From assembly GCA_947495775.1 (NCBI GenBank), contig CANMAQ010000020.1:1-64000 (forward strand): a DNA stretch of 64,000 nucleotides, read 5' to 3'. The notes beneath the pieces were generated by a model. The model was not told the DNA's origin and did no database searches. It was given only the letters and a program-made list of their open reading frames with translations. Below are positions 9,396-17,948 of the stretch, piece after piece. The DNA comes from Jejuia algarum (GTDB taxonomy: Bacteria; Bacteroidota; Bacteroidia; Flavobacteriales; Flavobacteriaceae). Both the position numbers and the translations under genes were made by a program. How positions within the stretch are numbered: position 1 is the stretch's first letter; the number at the start of each line of letters is the position of its first letter.

Positions 9396-9941
9396 ATGAA
9401 ATTACCTGTATATCTTAGTATTATCTGCTTAATGATCGCAACGACATTGAGCTCAACAACTCATGCCCAAAACTTCTCTAAATTAGATAAGAGTCCTATG
9501 GATGTGGCTGCTTTCCCCATAGATTACAAAGACTCCAATAAGCGCATTAAAATCACTTACAGCCGCCCTCAATTAAAAGGGAGGCCTTTATCTAAATTGG
9601 CTCCAGAAGGAAAAGTATGGCGTACAGGGGCTAATGAAGCCGCAGAACTTACACTTTATAGCGATATGACATTAGGTGAAACCCCTGTAAAAGCAGGAAC
9701 ATATACCTTCTATCTCATACCTGGTACAAAAGAGTGGACTGCCATTATAAATACAGATACAAATGTTTGGGGCGCTTATTTCTATAATGAAAAAAAGGAC
9801 GTAGCCCGTTTAAAAGTTCCTCTAAAAACTGCAAATGAGAGTCTGGAAGCCTTTTCTATTGTGTTTACAGAAACAGATAAAGGTATAGACATGCATTTGG
9901 GTTGGGGCAATGCGAGAATTGCTGTACCCTTCAAAAAGTAA
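9396..9941 (+). CDS. DUF2911-domain periplasmic protein
   Basis: A 181-residue exported protein with a signal peptide (1 to about 24, THAQ) and one DUF2911 domain. Recognisable motifs are ITYSRPQLKGR, LAPEGKVWRTGANEA, and VKAGTYTFYLIPG, followed by WGAYFYNEKKDVARLKVP. The family is common and conserved in Bacteroidota but has no established function. The invariant WRTGANEA segment may mark a binding surface. It is a single-gene unit ended by a hairpin at 9983-10018. Confidence 0.88.
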   Translation: MKLPVYLSIICLMIATTLSSTTHAQNFSKLDKSPMDVAAFPIDYKDSNKRIKITYSRPQLKGRPLSKLAPEGKVWRTGANEAAELTLYSDMTLGETPVKAGTYTFYLIPGTKEWTAIINTDTNVWGAYFYNEKKDVARLKVPLKTANESLEAFSIVFTETDKGIDMHLGWGNARIAVPFKK

Positions 9942-9982
9942 GCACATCACATCAACGGCATAACATTATCTTATGATAGTCT

Positions 9983-10018
9983 AAAAGTCAACCCTAAAAT
10001 AAATGGGTTGGCTTTTTA
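9983..10018 (+). terminator. Terminator of the DUF2911 gene
   Basis: AAAAGTCAACCC pairs with GGGTTGGCTTTTT with one mismatch and an AT-rich loop, 40 nt after the stop codon. Confidence 0.75.
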
Positions 10019-10046
10019 ATTTATAGCCTTACGATCATTTTTAGAA

Positions 10047-10361
10047 CTAAGCCCTTGCCTCTAGCTCCTCAGACATATAATACAGCTTTCTCAAACTTCG
10101 TTTTAACATTGTAAAGCGGTACACACCAATACAGAAAAACAAAACACAGCACACAAGAGCCACTATGGTCAAGTACATGTAATTAGGAAAGTCTTTTAAC
10201 TGGTAAAACCCTATGCTTCCAAGCAACAGGTATAGAGATGATCTAATATAAGATAATAACGTACGTTCATTAGCCAAACGGGTACGCTCTATTGCCAAAT
10301 AATCTCTTAAGATTACTTTTTCATCGGGCTTAAAATCTCTACCAAAACGGAGCAGCTTCAT
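10047..10361 (-). CDS. DUF202 (YidH-family) inner-membrane protein
   Basis: A 104-residue membrane protein. The family signature ERTRLANERTLLSYIRSSLY occupies about 26-45 and leads directly into the first membrane segment; the second lies near 62-84. DUF202 proteins are small bacterial or vacuolar membrane proteins without a defined bacterial function. It lies 12 nt after queE, so it is likely translated from the same mRNA, although no functional link between the two is known. Confidence 0.85.
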   Translation of the reverse strand: MKLLRFGRDFKPDEKVILRDYLAIERTRLANERTLLSYIRSSLYLLLGSIGFYQLKDFPNYMYLTIVALVCCVLFFCIGVYRFTMLKRSLRKLYYMSEELEARA

Positions 10362-10373
10362 ACGTTTATAGTT

Positions 10374-11003
10374 TTAAGGAATGTTAAGGTATTTATGGGT
10401 TTGTAAAGACACCTTCCACTTCGGGTTTTGCATCACATAATCTACTATTGCAGGCACTACTTTATCGCGCTTACTCCATTCGGGTTGCAAGTAGAGTATA
10501 CAGTCTTTATTCACCTTAGCCGCCTGTTCTTCTGCAAACTTAAAATCATCATTATTATAAACAATAACTTTTAATTCGTTGGCGTTATCATAAACACCTT
10601 TAGTGGGCAATTTCATTTTTTTTGGTGACAGACAAATCCAATCCCAAGTCCCTGTTAACTTATAAGCCCCTGAAGTCTCTATATGAGTTTGTAAACCTTC
10701 TGCTTTTAATAATGCGGTTAAAGCCGTCATATCCCAAGTTAAAGGTTCTCCTCCTGTAATGACAATGGTATCACTATACGTTTTAGCATTGGCGACAATA
10801 TGTTCTATAGCCGTAGGCGGATGTAATTCTGCATTCCAGCTTTCTTTTACGTCACACCAATGACACCCTACATCACACCCGCCTATACGTATAAAATAAG
10901 CTGCCGTCCCCTTATGAAAACCTTCTCCTTGAATGGTATAAAACTCTTCCATTAAAGGTAATAAGGTCCCTTTGGCGACTAATGCTTCTGTTTTTCTCTC
11001 CAT
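10374..11003 (-). CDS. queE: 7-carboxy-7-deazaguanine synthase
   Basis: Radical-SAM enzyme that converts 6-carboxytetrahydropterin to 7-carboxy-7-deazaguanine in queuosine synthesis. It is 209 residues from the start chosen here. The 4Fe-4S cluster ligands are C43, C47 and C50 in GGCDVGCHWCD, the usual CxxxCxxC order. The substrate-binding motif FYTIQGEGFHKGT comes just before, and the SAM-binding TGGEPLTW follows. An in-frame ATG at 11030 would add nine residues, but a TATCTTTG promoter element (11011-11018) lies between the two starts, so 11003 is preferred. The partner genes queC, queD and queF are not in the window. Confidence 0.93.
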   Translation of the reverse strand: MERKTEALVAKGTLLPLMEEFYTIQGEGFHKGTAAYFIRIGGCDVGCHWCDVKESWNAELHPPTAIEHIVANAKTYSDTIVITGGEPLTWDMTALTALLKAEGLQTHIETSGAYKLTGTWDWICLSPKKMKLPTKGVYDNANELKVIVYNNDDFKFAEEQAAKVNKDCILYLQPEWSKRDKVVPAIVDYVMQNPKWKVSLQTHKYLNIP

Positions 11004-11010
11004 AAGAATG

Positions 11011-11018
11011 CAAAGATA
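11011..11018 (-). promoter_or_regulatory. Promoter -7 element of queE
   Basis: TATCTTTG on the minus strand matches TAnnTTTG exactly. No good -33 TTTG is seen at the usual distance. Transcription would begin about 1-3 nt before the ATG at 11003, giving an almost leaderless mRNA. Confidence 0.45.
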
Positions 11019-11170
11019 CATAATCCCCATTTTTTTTATCGTTTTTTACGGTATAGCTTTTACTTTTTAAACCTTTTATACCTACGGCTTTATATTTAGC
11101 ACGGCAATTATTGGAGTGCAGGTCTTAGTCTTCTTAAATTTTCCTGTATTTTTATGCAAAATTGTAAGAT

Positions 11171-12733
11171 ATGAGTACCCTAGATAAAGATACTTTTTTT
11201 AAATACATCACAGATGGCAATGCAACTAAAGGCGATTTTATACCTATTGGTGCTGCAATGCTTGAAGGCGAACCTCTTGCTGGCGCCCATGTAAAAATTC
11301 CTTTAAAAACAATGAACCGCCATGGTTTAATTGCTGGAGCGACAGGCACAGGAAAAACAAAATCGTTACAGGTATTAGCCGAAAATTTAAGTGACAAGGG
11401 GATCCCTGTACTTTTAATGGATATTAAAGGCGATTTAAGTGGTATTGCCAAAGCAAGCCCTGGCCACCCTAAAATAGACGAACGCCATGCTAAAATAGAA
11501 CTTCCTTTTGAAGCTAAAGCCTTTCCCGTAGAACTTCTAACCCTTTCTGAACAAGACGGTGTGCGTTTAAGAGCTACCGTTAGCGAATTTGGCCCTATAT
11601 TACTGTCTCGCATCTTAGACCTTACAGACACCCAATCTGGTATCGTAGCTGTTATTTTTAAATACTGCGACGATCACAAACTTCCCCTTTTAGATCTTAA
11701 AGACTTTAAAAAGATTTTACAATACGCAACACAAGAAGGTAAAGCCGAATTTACAGAAGCCTATGGTCGCATATCTACCGCTTCTACTGGTGCCATTTTG
11801 CGCAAAATTATAGAACTCGAACAGCAAGGTGCCGATTTATTTTTTGGAGAAACCTCTTTTGAAGTAGATGACTTGCTTAGAGTTGATGAAAATGGTCGTG
11901 GCTATATTAATATTTTACGTCTAACAGACCTTCAAGACCGCCCCAAATTATTCTCGACATTTATGCTAAGTCTATTGGCTGAAATTTACTCTACATTTCC
12001 TGAACAAGGTGACAGTGATCGTCCTGAATTGATCTTATTTATAGATGAAGCACATTTAATTTTCAATGAAGCTTCCAAAGCACTTTTAAGTCAAATTGAA
12101 AGCATTGTAAAATTAATTCGGAGTAAAGGTGTTGGCTTGTATTTTGTCACCCAAAATCCCACAGATGTTCCCGAAGCTGTTTTGGGGCAATTAGGGCTTA
12201 AAATACAACATGCGTTAAGAGCATTCACTGCAAAAGATAGAAAAGCCATTAAACTTACGGCTCAAAATTATCCTGATTCAGACTATTACGATACAACAGA
12301 AATCCTTACATCTTTAGGTATTGGAGAAGCTTTAGTCTCTGCTCTCGACGAAAAAGGTCGTCCTACCCCACTTGCTGCCACAATGCTACGAGCACCAATG
12401 AGTAGAATGGACGTCCTTACCGATAGTGAGTTACGTGATCTCATAGATGGTTCTAAATTAGCTAAAAAATACAACGCTACGATAGATCGTGAGAGTGCTT
12501 ACGAAATACTCAATGAAAAAATTAAAAAAGCTGAAGCCGAAGAAGCTAAAGAGAAAGCACGTTTAGAAAAAGAAGCTTTAAAAAAAGCGGCGTCTAAGCA
12601 ACAAAGCCGTTCTAAAAGCACGAGCAGATCGCGTTCTAAAAGCACCCGTATGAATCCTATTGTTAAAGTACTTACCAGCGCTACTTTTATTAGAAGTGTG
12701 TTTGGCATTTTAACGAAAGTGCTAAAAAAATAA
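11171..12733 (+). CDS. HerA-like ATPase (DUF853)
   Basis: A 520-residue P-loop ATPase of the HerA/FtsK superfamily, DUF853 branch. It has Walker A GATGTGKT (residues 56-63), the MDIKGDLSG segment typical of the family, and Walker B LFIDEAH (D292, E293), followed by RSKGVGLYFVTQNPTD. HerA ATPases drive DNA processing as hexamers, but DUF853 proteins lack the nuclease partner gene and their role is not established. The last 80 residues are unusual: a Lys/Glu/Ala-rich probable coiled coil (about 440-475), then a Ser/Arg/Lys-rich tail and a hydrophobic C-terminal segment. It is the first gene of a + strand run (next gene 57 nt downstream). A near-consensus TATTTTTA lies about 15 nt upstream of the start. 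Confidence 0.88.
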   Translation: MSTLDKDTFFKYITDGNATKGDFIPIGAAMLEGEPLAGAHVKIPLKTMNRHGLIAGATGTGKTKSLQVLAENLSDKGIPVLLMDIKGDLSGIAKASPGHPKIDERHAKIELPFEAKAFPVELLTLSEQDGVRLRATVSEFGPILLSRILDLTDTQSGIVAVIFKYCDDHKLPLLDLKDFKKILQYATQEGKAEFTEAYGRISTASTGAILRKIIELEQQGADLFFGETSFEVDDLLRVDENGRGYINILRLTDLQDRPKLFSTFMLSLLAEIYSTFPEQGDSDRPELILFIDEAHLIFNEASKALLSQIESIVKLIRSKGVGLYFVTQNPTDVPEAVLGQLGLKIQHALRAFTAKDRKAIKLTAQNYPDSDYYDTTEILTSLGIGEALVSALDEKGRPTPLAATMLRAPMSRMDVLTDSELRDLIDGSKLAKKYNATIDRESAYEILNEKIKKAEAEEAKEKARLEKEALKKAASKQQSRSKSTSRSRSKSTRMNPIVKVLTSATFIRSVFGILTKVLKK

Positions 12734-12790
12734 CCCTACTCGATTCAACTTATAAAAACCTTATATATTCTAATACATTACATCCTGCAT

Positions 12791-13345
12791 ATGAAATCTA
12801 TATCTCTATTTTCTCTTATACTTCTGTTATGCTTTGCGTCTTGCAATAGCCCTCAAGATCCCTTCGACATCTCTAAACAACATGTGGGTTTACTTACCGA
12901 CTCTACAGAAATACACCAACTCAAGGCCGTCTACAAAAAAGATTCTTTAGTAAAACATATAGGAGGCGACGAATTTACAGGGGCGCGCAATAACATAGAT
13001 GTACTAGATGCTTCGGGTAAAAAATTACTAGAACTTATCCCTACGCGAAGTTTAGATTCTACCTCAACAATAGAAACAGTAAAAATTATAGATGCAAAAT
13101 ACAAAACATCAAAAAACATCTCCATACAAAGTACGTTTAAAGACATTACCGATGCCTATGCAATTTCTCGCATCGATAATTTGATTAATAGTGTTGTGGT
13201 GACTGTAAAAAGTATCAATGCCAGCTTTACTATAGATAAAAAAGAACTCCCGTCTAACCTAAGAGTCGATATGGATTTAAAAATTGAAGCCTCTCAAATA
13301 CCAGACAACGCAAAAATTAAATACTTTTTTATCAACTGGCATTAA
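12791..13345 (+). CDS. Hypothetical lipoprotein
   Basis: 184 residues with a lipoprotein signal peptide (LLLCFASC, lipid Cys at 19) followed by NSPQDPFDIS. The mature part has predicted alternating strands and no family I can name. A KKDSLVKHIGGDEFTG segment near 50 and a C-terminal NAKIKYFFINWH are its most distinctive parts. It sits between the HerA-like ATPase and a YitT-family gene, only 6 nt before the latter, so it is probably co-transcribed. Real gene by its signal peptide and spacing; function unknown. Confidence 0.75.
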   Translation: MKSISLFSLILLLCFASCNSPQDPFDISKQHVGLLTDSTEIHQLKAVYKKDSLVKHIGGDEFTGARNNIDVLDASGKKLLELIPTRSLDSTSTIETVKIIDAKYKTSKNISIQSTFKDITDAYAISRIDNLINSVVVTVKSINASFTIDKKELPSNLRVDMDLKIEASQIPDNAKIKYFFINWH

Positions 13346-13351
13346 TCTCTA

Positions 13352-14329
13352 ATGAATCCATATTTATCTAAAATATTAGTTGATATTGCTGAAAAAAGGT
13401 TAAAAAAGCAGCATACTCACAAAACGACTATTAGCAAAAAGGAAATTGTACCCTTAGTGAGACGGCTTCAGATAGAGTTATCTCATGCGGTTAGCGAATA
13501 CATTTTCATTATAATAGGTGTGTTTTCTGCTGGCTTTGGTCTCAAAGGCTTTTTATTACCTAATCATTTTATTGATGGTGGAGCAACGGGCATCTCTTTA
13601 TTATTAGAAAACATCACCTCGTTAAAGCTTGGTGTACTGTTAATTATCGTAAATATTCCTTTTATCATATTGGCCTCTAAAACGGTAAGTTTAAAATTTG
13701 CACTTAGAAGTGTTGGCGCTATTGCCATGCTCGCTTTTGTTGTTCATTTTGTAAATTACCCTATCATTACAGAAGATAAGTTATTAATCGCTGTTTTTGG
13801 CGGCTTTTTTTTAGGTCTGGGTATTGGCATGTCTATGCGTGGCCGAAGTGTAATTGATGGTACCGAGGTACTAGCCATTTATTTAAGCCGAAAACTCTCT
13901 GTTACTGTTGGAGATGTTTTGCTTATCATTAATATCGTTATCTTCTCATTTGGTGCCTACGTCCTATCTATAGAAACGGCGCTTTATGCCATTCTCACCT
14001 ATCTCGCAGCGGCTAAAACTGTAGATTTTGTGGTAGACGGCGTAGAAGAATATGTAGGTTTAACCATTATTTCTCAAGAGCACCCTGCGATTAAAACCAT
14101 GTTAACTAAAAAATTAGGCCGTGCCTGTACCATTTACGCTGGTAAAGGTGGCTTTGGGCATGACATGGTACATAAGGAAAAAGATATTATTTACACTGTG
14201 GTAACCCGTTTGGAACTTCCTAGACTTAAAACTGAAATTGACAAAATAGACCGCAAAGCCTTCTTAATTATGGGCATTGTAAAAGACATTAAAGGCGGCA
14301 TGATAAAACGCAGACCTTTTAAAGATTAA
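13352..14329 (+). CDS. YitT-family membrane protein (DUF2179)
   Basis: 325-residue membrane protein. After a basic, cytosolic N-terminal stretch of about 45 residues come five or six hydrophobic segments (about 48-65, 80-105, 112-135, 145-165, 180-205 and 208-220). The GFLLPNHFIDGGATGISLLL motif lies near 66 and is diagnostic of the YitT family. The C-terminal domain from about 230 is DUF2179 (GRACTIYAGKGGFG, DIIYTVVTRLELPRLK). The transported solute, if any, is unknown. It is packed tightly with a cupin gene 1 nt downstream. Confidence 0.87.
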   Translation: MNPYLSKILVDIAEKRLKKQHTHKTTISKKEIVPLVRRLQIELSHAVSEYIFIIIGVFSAGFGLKGFLLPNHFIDGGATGISLLLENITSLKLGVLLIIVNIPFIILASKTVSLKFALRSVGAIAMLAFVVHFVNYPIITEDKLLIAVFGGFFLGLGIGMSMRGRSVIDGTEVLAIYLSRKLSVTVGDVLLIINIVIFSFGAYVLSIETALYAILTYLAAAKTVDFVVDGVEEYVGLTIISQEHPAIKTMLTKKLGRACTIYAGKGGFGHDMVHKEKDIIYTVVTRLELPRLKTEIDKIDRKAFLIMGIVKDIKGGMIKRRPFKD

Positions 14330-14330
14330 C

Positions 14331-14696
14331 ATGAAAAAAAAATACACCTTACAACAAGCGCCCTTTGTAGTACCAACTACAGATGGAAAAATCATAAAAG
14401 AACACTTTGGTAACGCAATACACGACAATTCTAATTTAAGCCTGGCGCATATGGTAGCCCCAGCAGGTTGGAGCGAACCATTTCAAACCCCCGAATTCGA
14501 CGAGTACACCTTTATTATTAAAGGTAAAAAGCTATTTAATATCGAAGGTAGTATTGTGGTTTTAGAGGCAGGACAATCTATTAAAATTGAAAAAAACACC
14601 CGTGTACAGTATAGCAATCCATTTACTGAAGTTTGCGAATATATCGCTATATGTACACCTGCCTTTTCTATAGATTTAGTAAACAGAGACGCCTAA
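14331..14696 (+). CDS. Small cupin-domain protein
   Basis: 121-residue single-domain cupin. The core is EYTFIIKGKKLFNIEG, VVLEAGQSIKIEKN and CEYIAICTPAFS. The usual metal-binding histidine pair is not obvious in motif 1, so it may be a metal-free or binding-only cupin. The preceding segment HMVAPAGWSEPFQTPEFDEY may contribute ligands. Stop and next start abut (TAA then ATG), so translation is probably coupled to the hydrolase gene that follows. Confidence 0.78.
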   Translation: MKKKYTLQQAPFVVPTTDGKIIKEHFGNAIHDNSNLSLAHMVAPAGWSEPFQTPEFDEYTFIIKGKKLFNIEGSIVVLEAGQSIKIEKNTRVQYSNPFTEVCEYIAICTPAFSIDLVNRDA

Positions 14697-15527
14697 ATGA
14701 AAGCCTACATTCCTAAATTAATCGGCGCTAGCATTAATAGCATGGCCTATATTTTACCAAAATATAGCGGCAAATTAGCCATGCAACTGTTTTCTACACC
14801 AAGAAAAGGCCAGCTGCAAACACACGAAACGCACTACTTACAAACCGCACAACAACAACGGTTTAGTCACGACACACTTTCTATTAACACCTATTACTGG
14901 AAAGGCGGTCCTAAAACCGTTCTATTGGTGCATGGTTGGGAAAGCAACAGCTACAGATGGAAAGATCTCATTGCAATGCTACAAGCTAAAAACTACACAA
15001 TTATTGCTATAGATGCACCTGCACATGGCGCCTCTACAGGCAAAGAATTTAATGCCATTTTATATTCTAAATGCATTTATAAAGTCACACAACATTTTAA
15101 GCCTAGCATTATCATTGGCCACTCTGTTGGGGGTATGGCGACTATCTTTGCAACTAAAAATCATACTATGGCATCCCTTAAAAAAGTAGTTCTTCTAGGA
15201 GCACCAGATGGTTTTGCCGCCATTTTAGACAGCTATGAAACTATGATGGGGTTTTCTAAACGGGTTAAAAACGCTATTAGAGCATTTCTATTGCAAAAAT
15301 TCAAATACAGTCCTGAGCACTTTTCTACAGCGCGTTTTTGTAGCGATCTAAAAAATCTTCAAGGGCTTATCATTCATGATAAAAAAGATAGAATCATTCC
15401 TTTTACAGACGGTATTTCCATTCATAAAATGTTTAAAAACTCTACGTTTATAAGCACAAAGGGCTTTGGTCATGGTTTAAAAACAGATCTTGTTTATAAT
15501 CATATTCTTGATTTTATAAACGCTTAA
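14697..15527 (+). CDS. Alpha/beta-hydrolase
   Basis: 276-residue alpha/beta-hydrolase fold enzyme. The oxyanion motif is VLLVHGWESNSYRW (about 75-88). The nucleophile elbow is GHSVGG (S143), with the probable acid D231 in KKDRIIPF and the base H259 in GFGHG, so the triad is complete and in order. The first 50 residues may form a membrane-associating cap. The substrate is unknown. It directly follows the cupin gene and precedes rluF by 17 nt. Confidence 0.85.
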   Translation: MKAYIPKLIGASINSMAYILPKYSGKLAMQLFSTPRKGQLQTHETHYLQTAQQQRFSHDTLSINTYYWKGGPKTVLLVHGWESNSYRWKDLIAMLQAKNYTIIAIDAPAHGASTGKEFNAILYSKCIYKVTQHFKPSIIIGHSVGGMATIFATKNHTMASLKKVVLLGAPDGFAAILDSYETMMGFSKRVKNAIRAFLLQKFKYSPEHFSTARFCSDLKNLQGLIIHDKKDRIIPFTDGISIHKMFKNSTFISTKGFGHGLKTDLVYNHILDFINA

Positions 15528-15540
15528 GTTCGTACTTTTG
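15508..15540 (+). promoter_or_regulatory. Promoter of rluF, predicted leaderless
   Basis: TTG at 15508-15510, a 22-nt spacer and TACTTTTG at 15533-15540 match the Bacteroidota consensus. The expected transcription start coincides with the A of the rluF ATG at 15545. It lies at the end of the hydrolase gene, so rluF may be both internal to the operon and separately transcribed. Confidence 0.5.
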
Positions 15541-15544
15541 CTGC

Positions 15545-16306
15545 ATGGGAGATATTGTATTAAAACGTATTAATAAATTTTTAAGCGAAGTTGGGTATTG
15601 CTCACGTCGGGAAGCAGATAAACTTATAGAAGCAGGTCGTGTAACGATAAACGGTAGTGTGCCTGAGATGGGCACCAAGGTCGCGCCCAATGATAGCGTA
15701 GCTGTAGATGGGGTAACACTAGAAAACGCCCCAAGAGCATTTGTGTACTTGGCTTTTAATAAGCCCGTTGGTATTGTATGCACCACAGATACCACTGTTG
15801 AAAAAGACAATATTATAGATTTTATAAACTATCCCAAACGTATTTTCCCTATAGGACGTTTGGATAAACCTAGTGAAGGCTTAATTCTATTAACAGATGA
15901 TGGTGATATTGTAAATAAAATTTTACGCGCTAGTAATAACCACGAGAAGGAGTATCTCGTTACTGTAGACAAACCTATATCACAAACTTTTATAAACCGT
16001 ATGTCTGGCGGTATATACCTAGAAGATCTAAAGCAAACCACAAAAAAATGTACCGTTAAAAAGGTGAATTCTTTAACCTTTAAAATTGTACTTACACAAG
16101 GCTTAAATCGGCAAATTCGTCGTATGTGTAGCTATTTAGGCTATGAAGTACAAACCTTAAAACGCATTCGCATTATGAATATTCATTTAGACATGCCTCT
16201 GGGTAAATACAGAACACTTAGTGCCGAAGAGTTTCAAGAACTCAATACGCTTATCAGTACATCTCACAAAGAATATCTACCTCCTAAAAATAAGCGTAAC
16301 TCTTAA
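15545..16306 (+). CDS. rluF: 23S rRNA pseudouridine(2604) synthase
   Basis: 253-residue RsuA/RluB/E/F-family pseudouridine synthase that isomerises uridine 2604 in 23S rRNA (E. coli numbering). An S4 RNA-binding domain at about 8-56 (INKFLSEVGYCSRREADKLI) precedes the catalytic domain. The catalytic aspartate is D107 in PIGRLDKPSEGL. Further RluF-like blocks are NKILRASNNHEKEYLVTVDK and GLNRQIRRMCSYLGYEV; these match RluF better than RluB or RluE by my recollection of the E. coli protein. The C terminus is short and basic. Confidence 0.92.
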   Translation: MGDIVLKRINKFLSEVGYCSRREADKLIEAGRVTINGSVPEMGTKVAPNDSVAVDGVTLENAPRAFVYLAFNKPVGIVCTTDTTVEKDNIIDFINYPKRIFPIGRLDKPSEGLILLTDDGDIVNKILRASNNHEKEYLVTVDKPISQTFINRMSGGIYLEDLKQTTKKCTVKKVNSLTFKIVLTQGLNRQIRRMCSYLGYEVQTLKRIRIMNIHLDMPLGKYRTLSAEEFQELNTLISTSHKEYLPPKNKRNS

Positions 16307-16364
16307 AAAAGGATTGCAACGACATGTAGAATAAACCGTTAACACCGTAAATACAACTAAAACT

Positions 16365-17081
16365 ATGATATGTGGTTCTGAACTCAATAAATACGGTTAT
16401 ACCCTCTACCCTGATCTTTATTCTGAAAAGGATATAGTGACAATTCTAAAATGCATTGACCAGTGCAAACATTATGGAAATTCATCTTCAAACACTAAAG
16501 ATGTGTTTGCCATTAGGCAACTCCTAAAAACGATCCCCGAATTAGCAGAATTACTATTCACAAAACAGCTTATAAAATTACTGCATACACTTAGCAAGTC
16601 TCGTGTCTTTCTTAGCAAAGCCATTTATTTTGATAAACCAGCCACATCTAATTGGTTCGTCCCTTTTCACCAAGACCTAAGTATTTCTGTTACGAATACA
16701 GCAGATGTACACGATTATACCAACTGGACCTTTAAAAAAGGTCAGATTGGTGTACAACCACCTTTGTATATTTTACAAGATACAATTACTATACGCATAC
16801 ATTTGGATGATACAGACGAAGCCAATGGTGCGCTAAAAGTAATTCCTAAGTCACATCAAAATGGTATTATACGCAGTGATGCCCCCAATTGGTCTATTGA
16901 TAATCCCATTATTTGTGCTGTTAAAAAAGGAAGTGCTATGCTTATGAAACCATTACTTTTGCATGCCTCCAATAAAACTACAAATGGTAAAAGAAGACGC
17001 GTCATACATTTAGAATTCAACACGCACAATTTACCCAAGGGAATAGACTGGTTAGAATATCACGAATTGAATGTATCTTAA
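16365..17081 (+). CDS. Phytanoyl-CoA dioxygenase (PhyH) family protein
   Basis: 238-residue Fe(II)/2-oxoglutarate-dependent oxygenase. The facial triad is visible: H102 and D104 in PFHQDLS, and H200 in KPLLLHASNKT, followed by basic residues RRR (210-212) suited to bind 2-oxoglutarate carboxylate. The family hydroxylates many substrates (phytanoyl-CoA, ectoine, small metabolites), so none can be assigned. No signal peptide, so likely cytosolic. It stands alone on the + strand, 59 nt after rluF. Confidence 0.87.
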   Translation: MICGSELNKYGYTLYPDLYSEKDIVTILKCIDQCKHYGNSSSNTKDVFAIRQLLKTIPELAELLFTKQLIKLLHTLSKSRVFLSKAIYFDKPATSNWFVPFHQDLSISVTNTADVHDYTNWTFKKGQIGVQPPLYILQDTITIRIHLDDTDEANGALKVIPKSHQNGIIRSDAPNWSIDNPIICAVKKGSAMLMKPLLLHASNKTTNGKRRRVIHLEFNTHNLPKGIDWLEYHELNVS

Positions 17082-17125
17082 ACACAATATAAAGCAAGCG
17101 TTACACACCCTTTAAAACTAAAAAG

Positions 17126-17644
17126 ATGAACGACGACATCCTTAAACTCATTCAATCGGCTGTGATTATCATCGCCTATGTTATAACTAAAAAATTAATC
17201 TTTAAGATTGTTAACAAAACACTTCTAGAGAAATTCATTCAGGAATCTCGTGGAAGCATCATTAGAAAAGTAATCAATGCTATACTCACGTTAGTGAGCC
17301 TAATAGTACTGCTCTTAATATGGGGGGTTAAACAATCTGATTTGGCCGTTTTAATAGGCTCCGTTTTCACCATTGTAGGTGTTGCTTTTGTGGCGCAATG
17401 GTCATTATTGTCCAATATTACTTCTGGTATTATATTGTTCTTTAACCACTCTGTAAAATTAAATGATGCCATCATTATATTAGAAGGAAAAGATTATGCG
17501 ATTGAAGGCAAGATCATCAATATAGGTCTTTTCTTTATCACTTTAGAAACTGCAGATAAAGAAACGATTACACTGCCTAACAATGTCTTCATTTTAAAAA
17601 GTGTAAAGAAGGTAGCCCCTAAACCTCCTCAAGAACAGCTTTAA
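17126..17644 (+). CDS. Small MscS-like mechanosensitive channel
   Basis: 172-residue short member of the MscS family. Hydrophobic segments lie near 8-30, 50-72 and 76-112. The last is the pore helix region (GSVFTIVGVAFVAQWSLLSN) continuing into the beta-domain start ITSGIILFFNHSVKLNDAI. The beta domain is complete to TITLPNNVFILK, but the C-terminal alpha/beta cage domain of E. coli MscS is absent. It should relieve turgor after hypo-osmotic shock, by family knowledge. Its stop codon abuts the MITE-like palindrome that follows. Confidence 0.83.
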   Translation: MNDDILKLIQSAVIIIAYVITKKLIFKIVNKTLLEKFIQESRGSIIRKVINAILTLVSLIVLLLIWGVKQSDLAVLIGSVFTIVGVAFVAQWSLLSNITSGIILFFNHSVKLNDAIIILEGKDYAIEGKIINIGLFFITLETADKETITLPNNVFILKSVKKVAPKPPQEQL

Positions 17645-17812
17645 CCCGCTTTATGCGATAGAACATCTATTACACCTTTGAGCTACTGCAAATACTGGCG
17701 CTACACTACTTTTTTCAATTTAACCATAGCGATGCTATGCTACAATCAAGAAAAAGTCAGTATTTATGGTATCTCAAAGCTTCACGACAATGTTTTATCG
17801 CATAATTCGGGT
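17644..17812. repeat. 169-bp imperfect palindrome, MITE-like
   Basis: Two arms of about 65 bp face each other. Outer blocks ACCCG, TTATGCGATA and AACAT, and inner blocks CTTTGAG, TAC and AAATACTG, recur in reverse complement at 17758-17812. The centre has a smaller perfect hairpin CATAGC-GAT-GCTATG (17725-17739). TTA directly flanks both ends (17641-17643 and 17813-17815), as for a 3-bp target duplication. It contains no gene. It could be a non-autonomous mobile element or a structured RNA/terminator region. The 17816-17885 remainder of the gap shows nothing. Confidence 0.6.
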
Positions 17813-17885
17813 TTAATACTTCTCGATTATATTTTATATTCGCAGCAGTTGTATGCGGAACCTCATAAAATTAAAGGCATCCTTA

Positions 17886-17926
17886 AAAAAAAGCGTATAC
17901 CTTTTAAAAAAAGATATACGCTTTTG
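17886..17926 (-). terminator. Terminator of the ffh-folD unit
   Basis: AAAAGCGTATA pairs perfectly with TATACGCTTTT. The minus-strand copy ends in a run of T residues, 23 nt after the folD stop. Confidence 0.85.
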
Positions 17927-17948
17927 TATATGTTAGAGACTACAGTTT

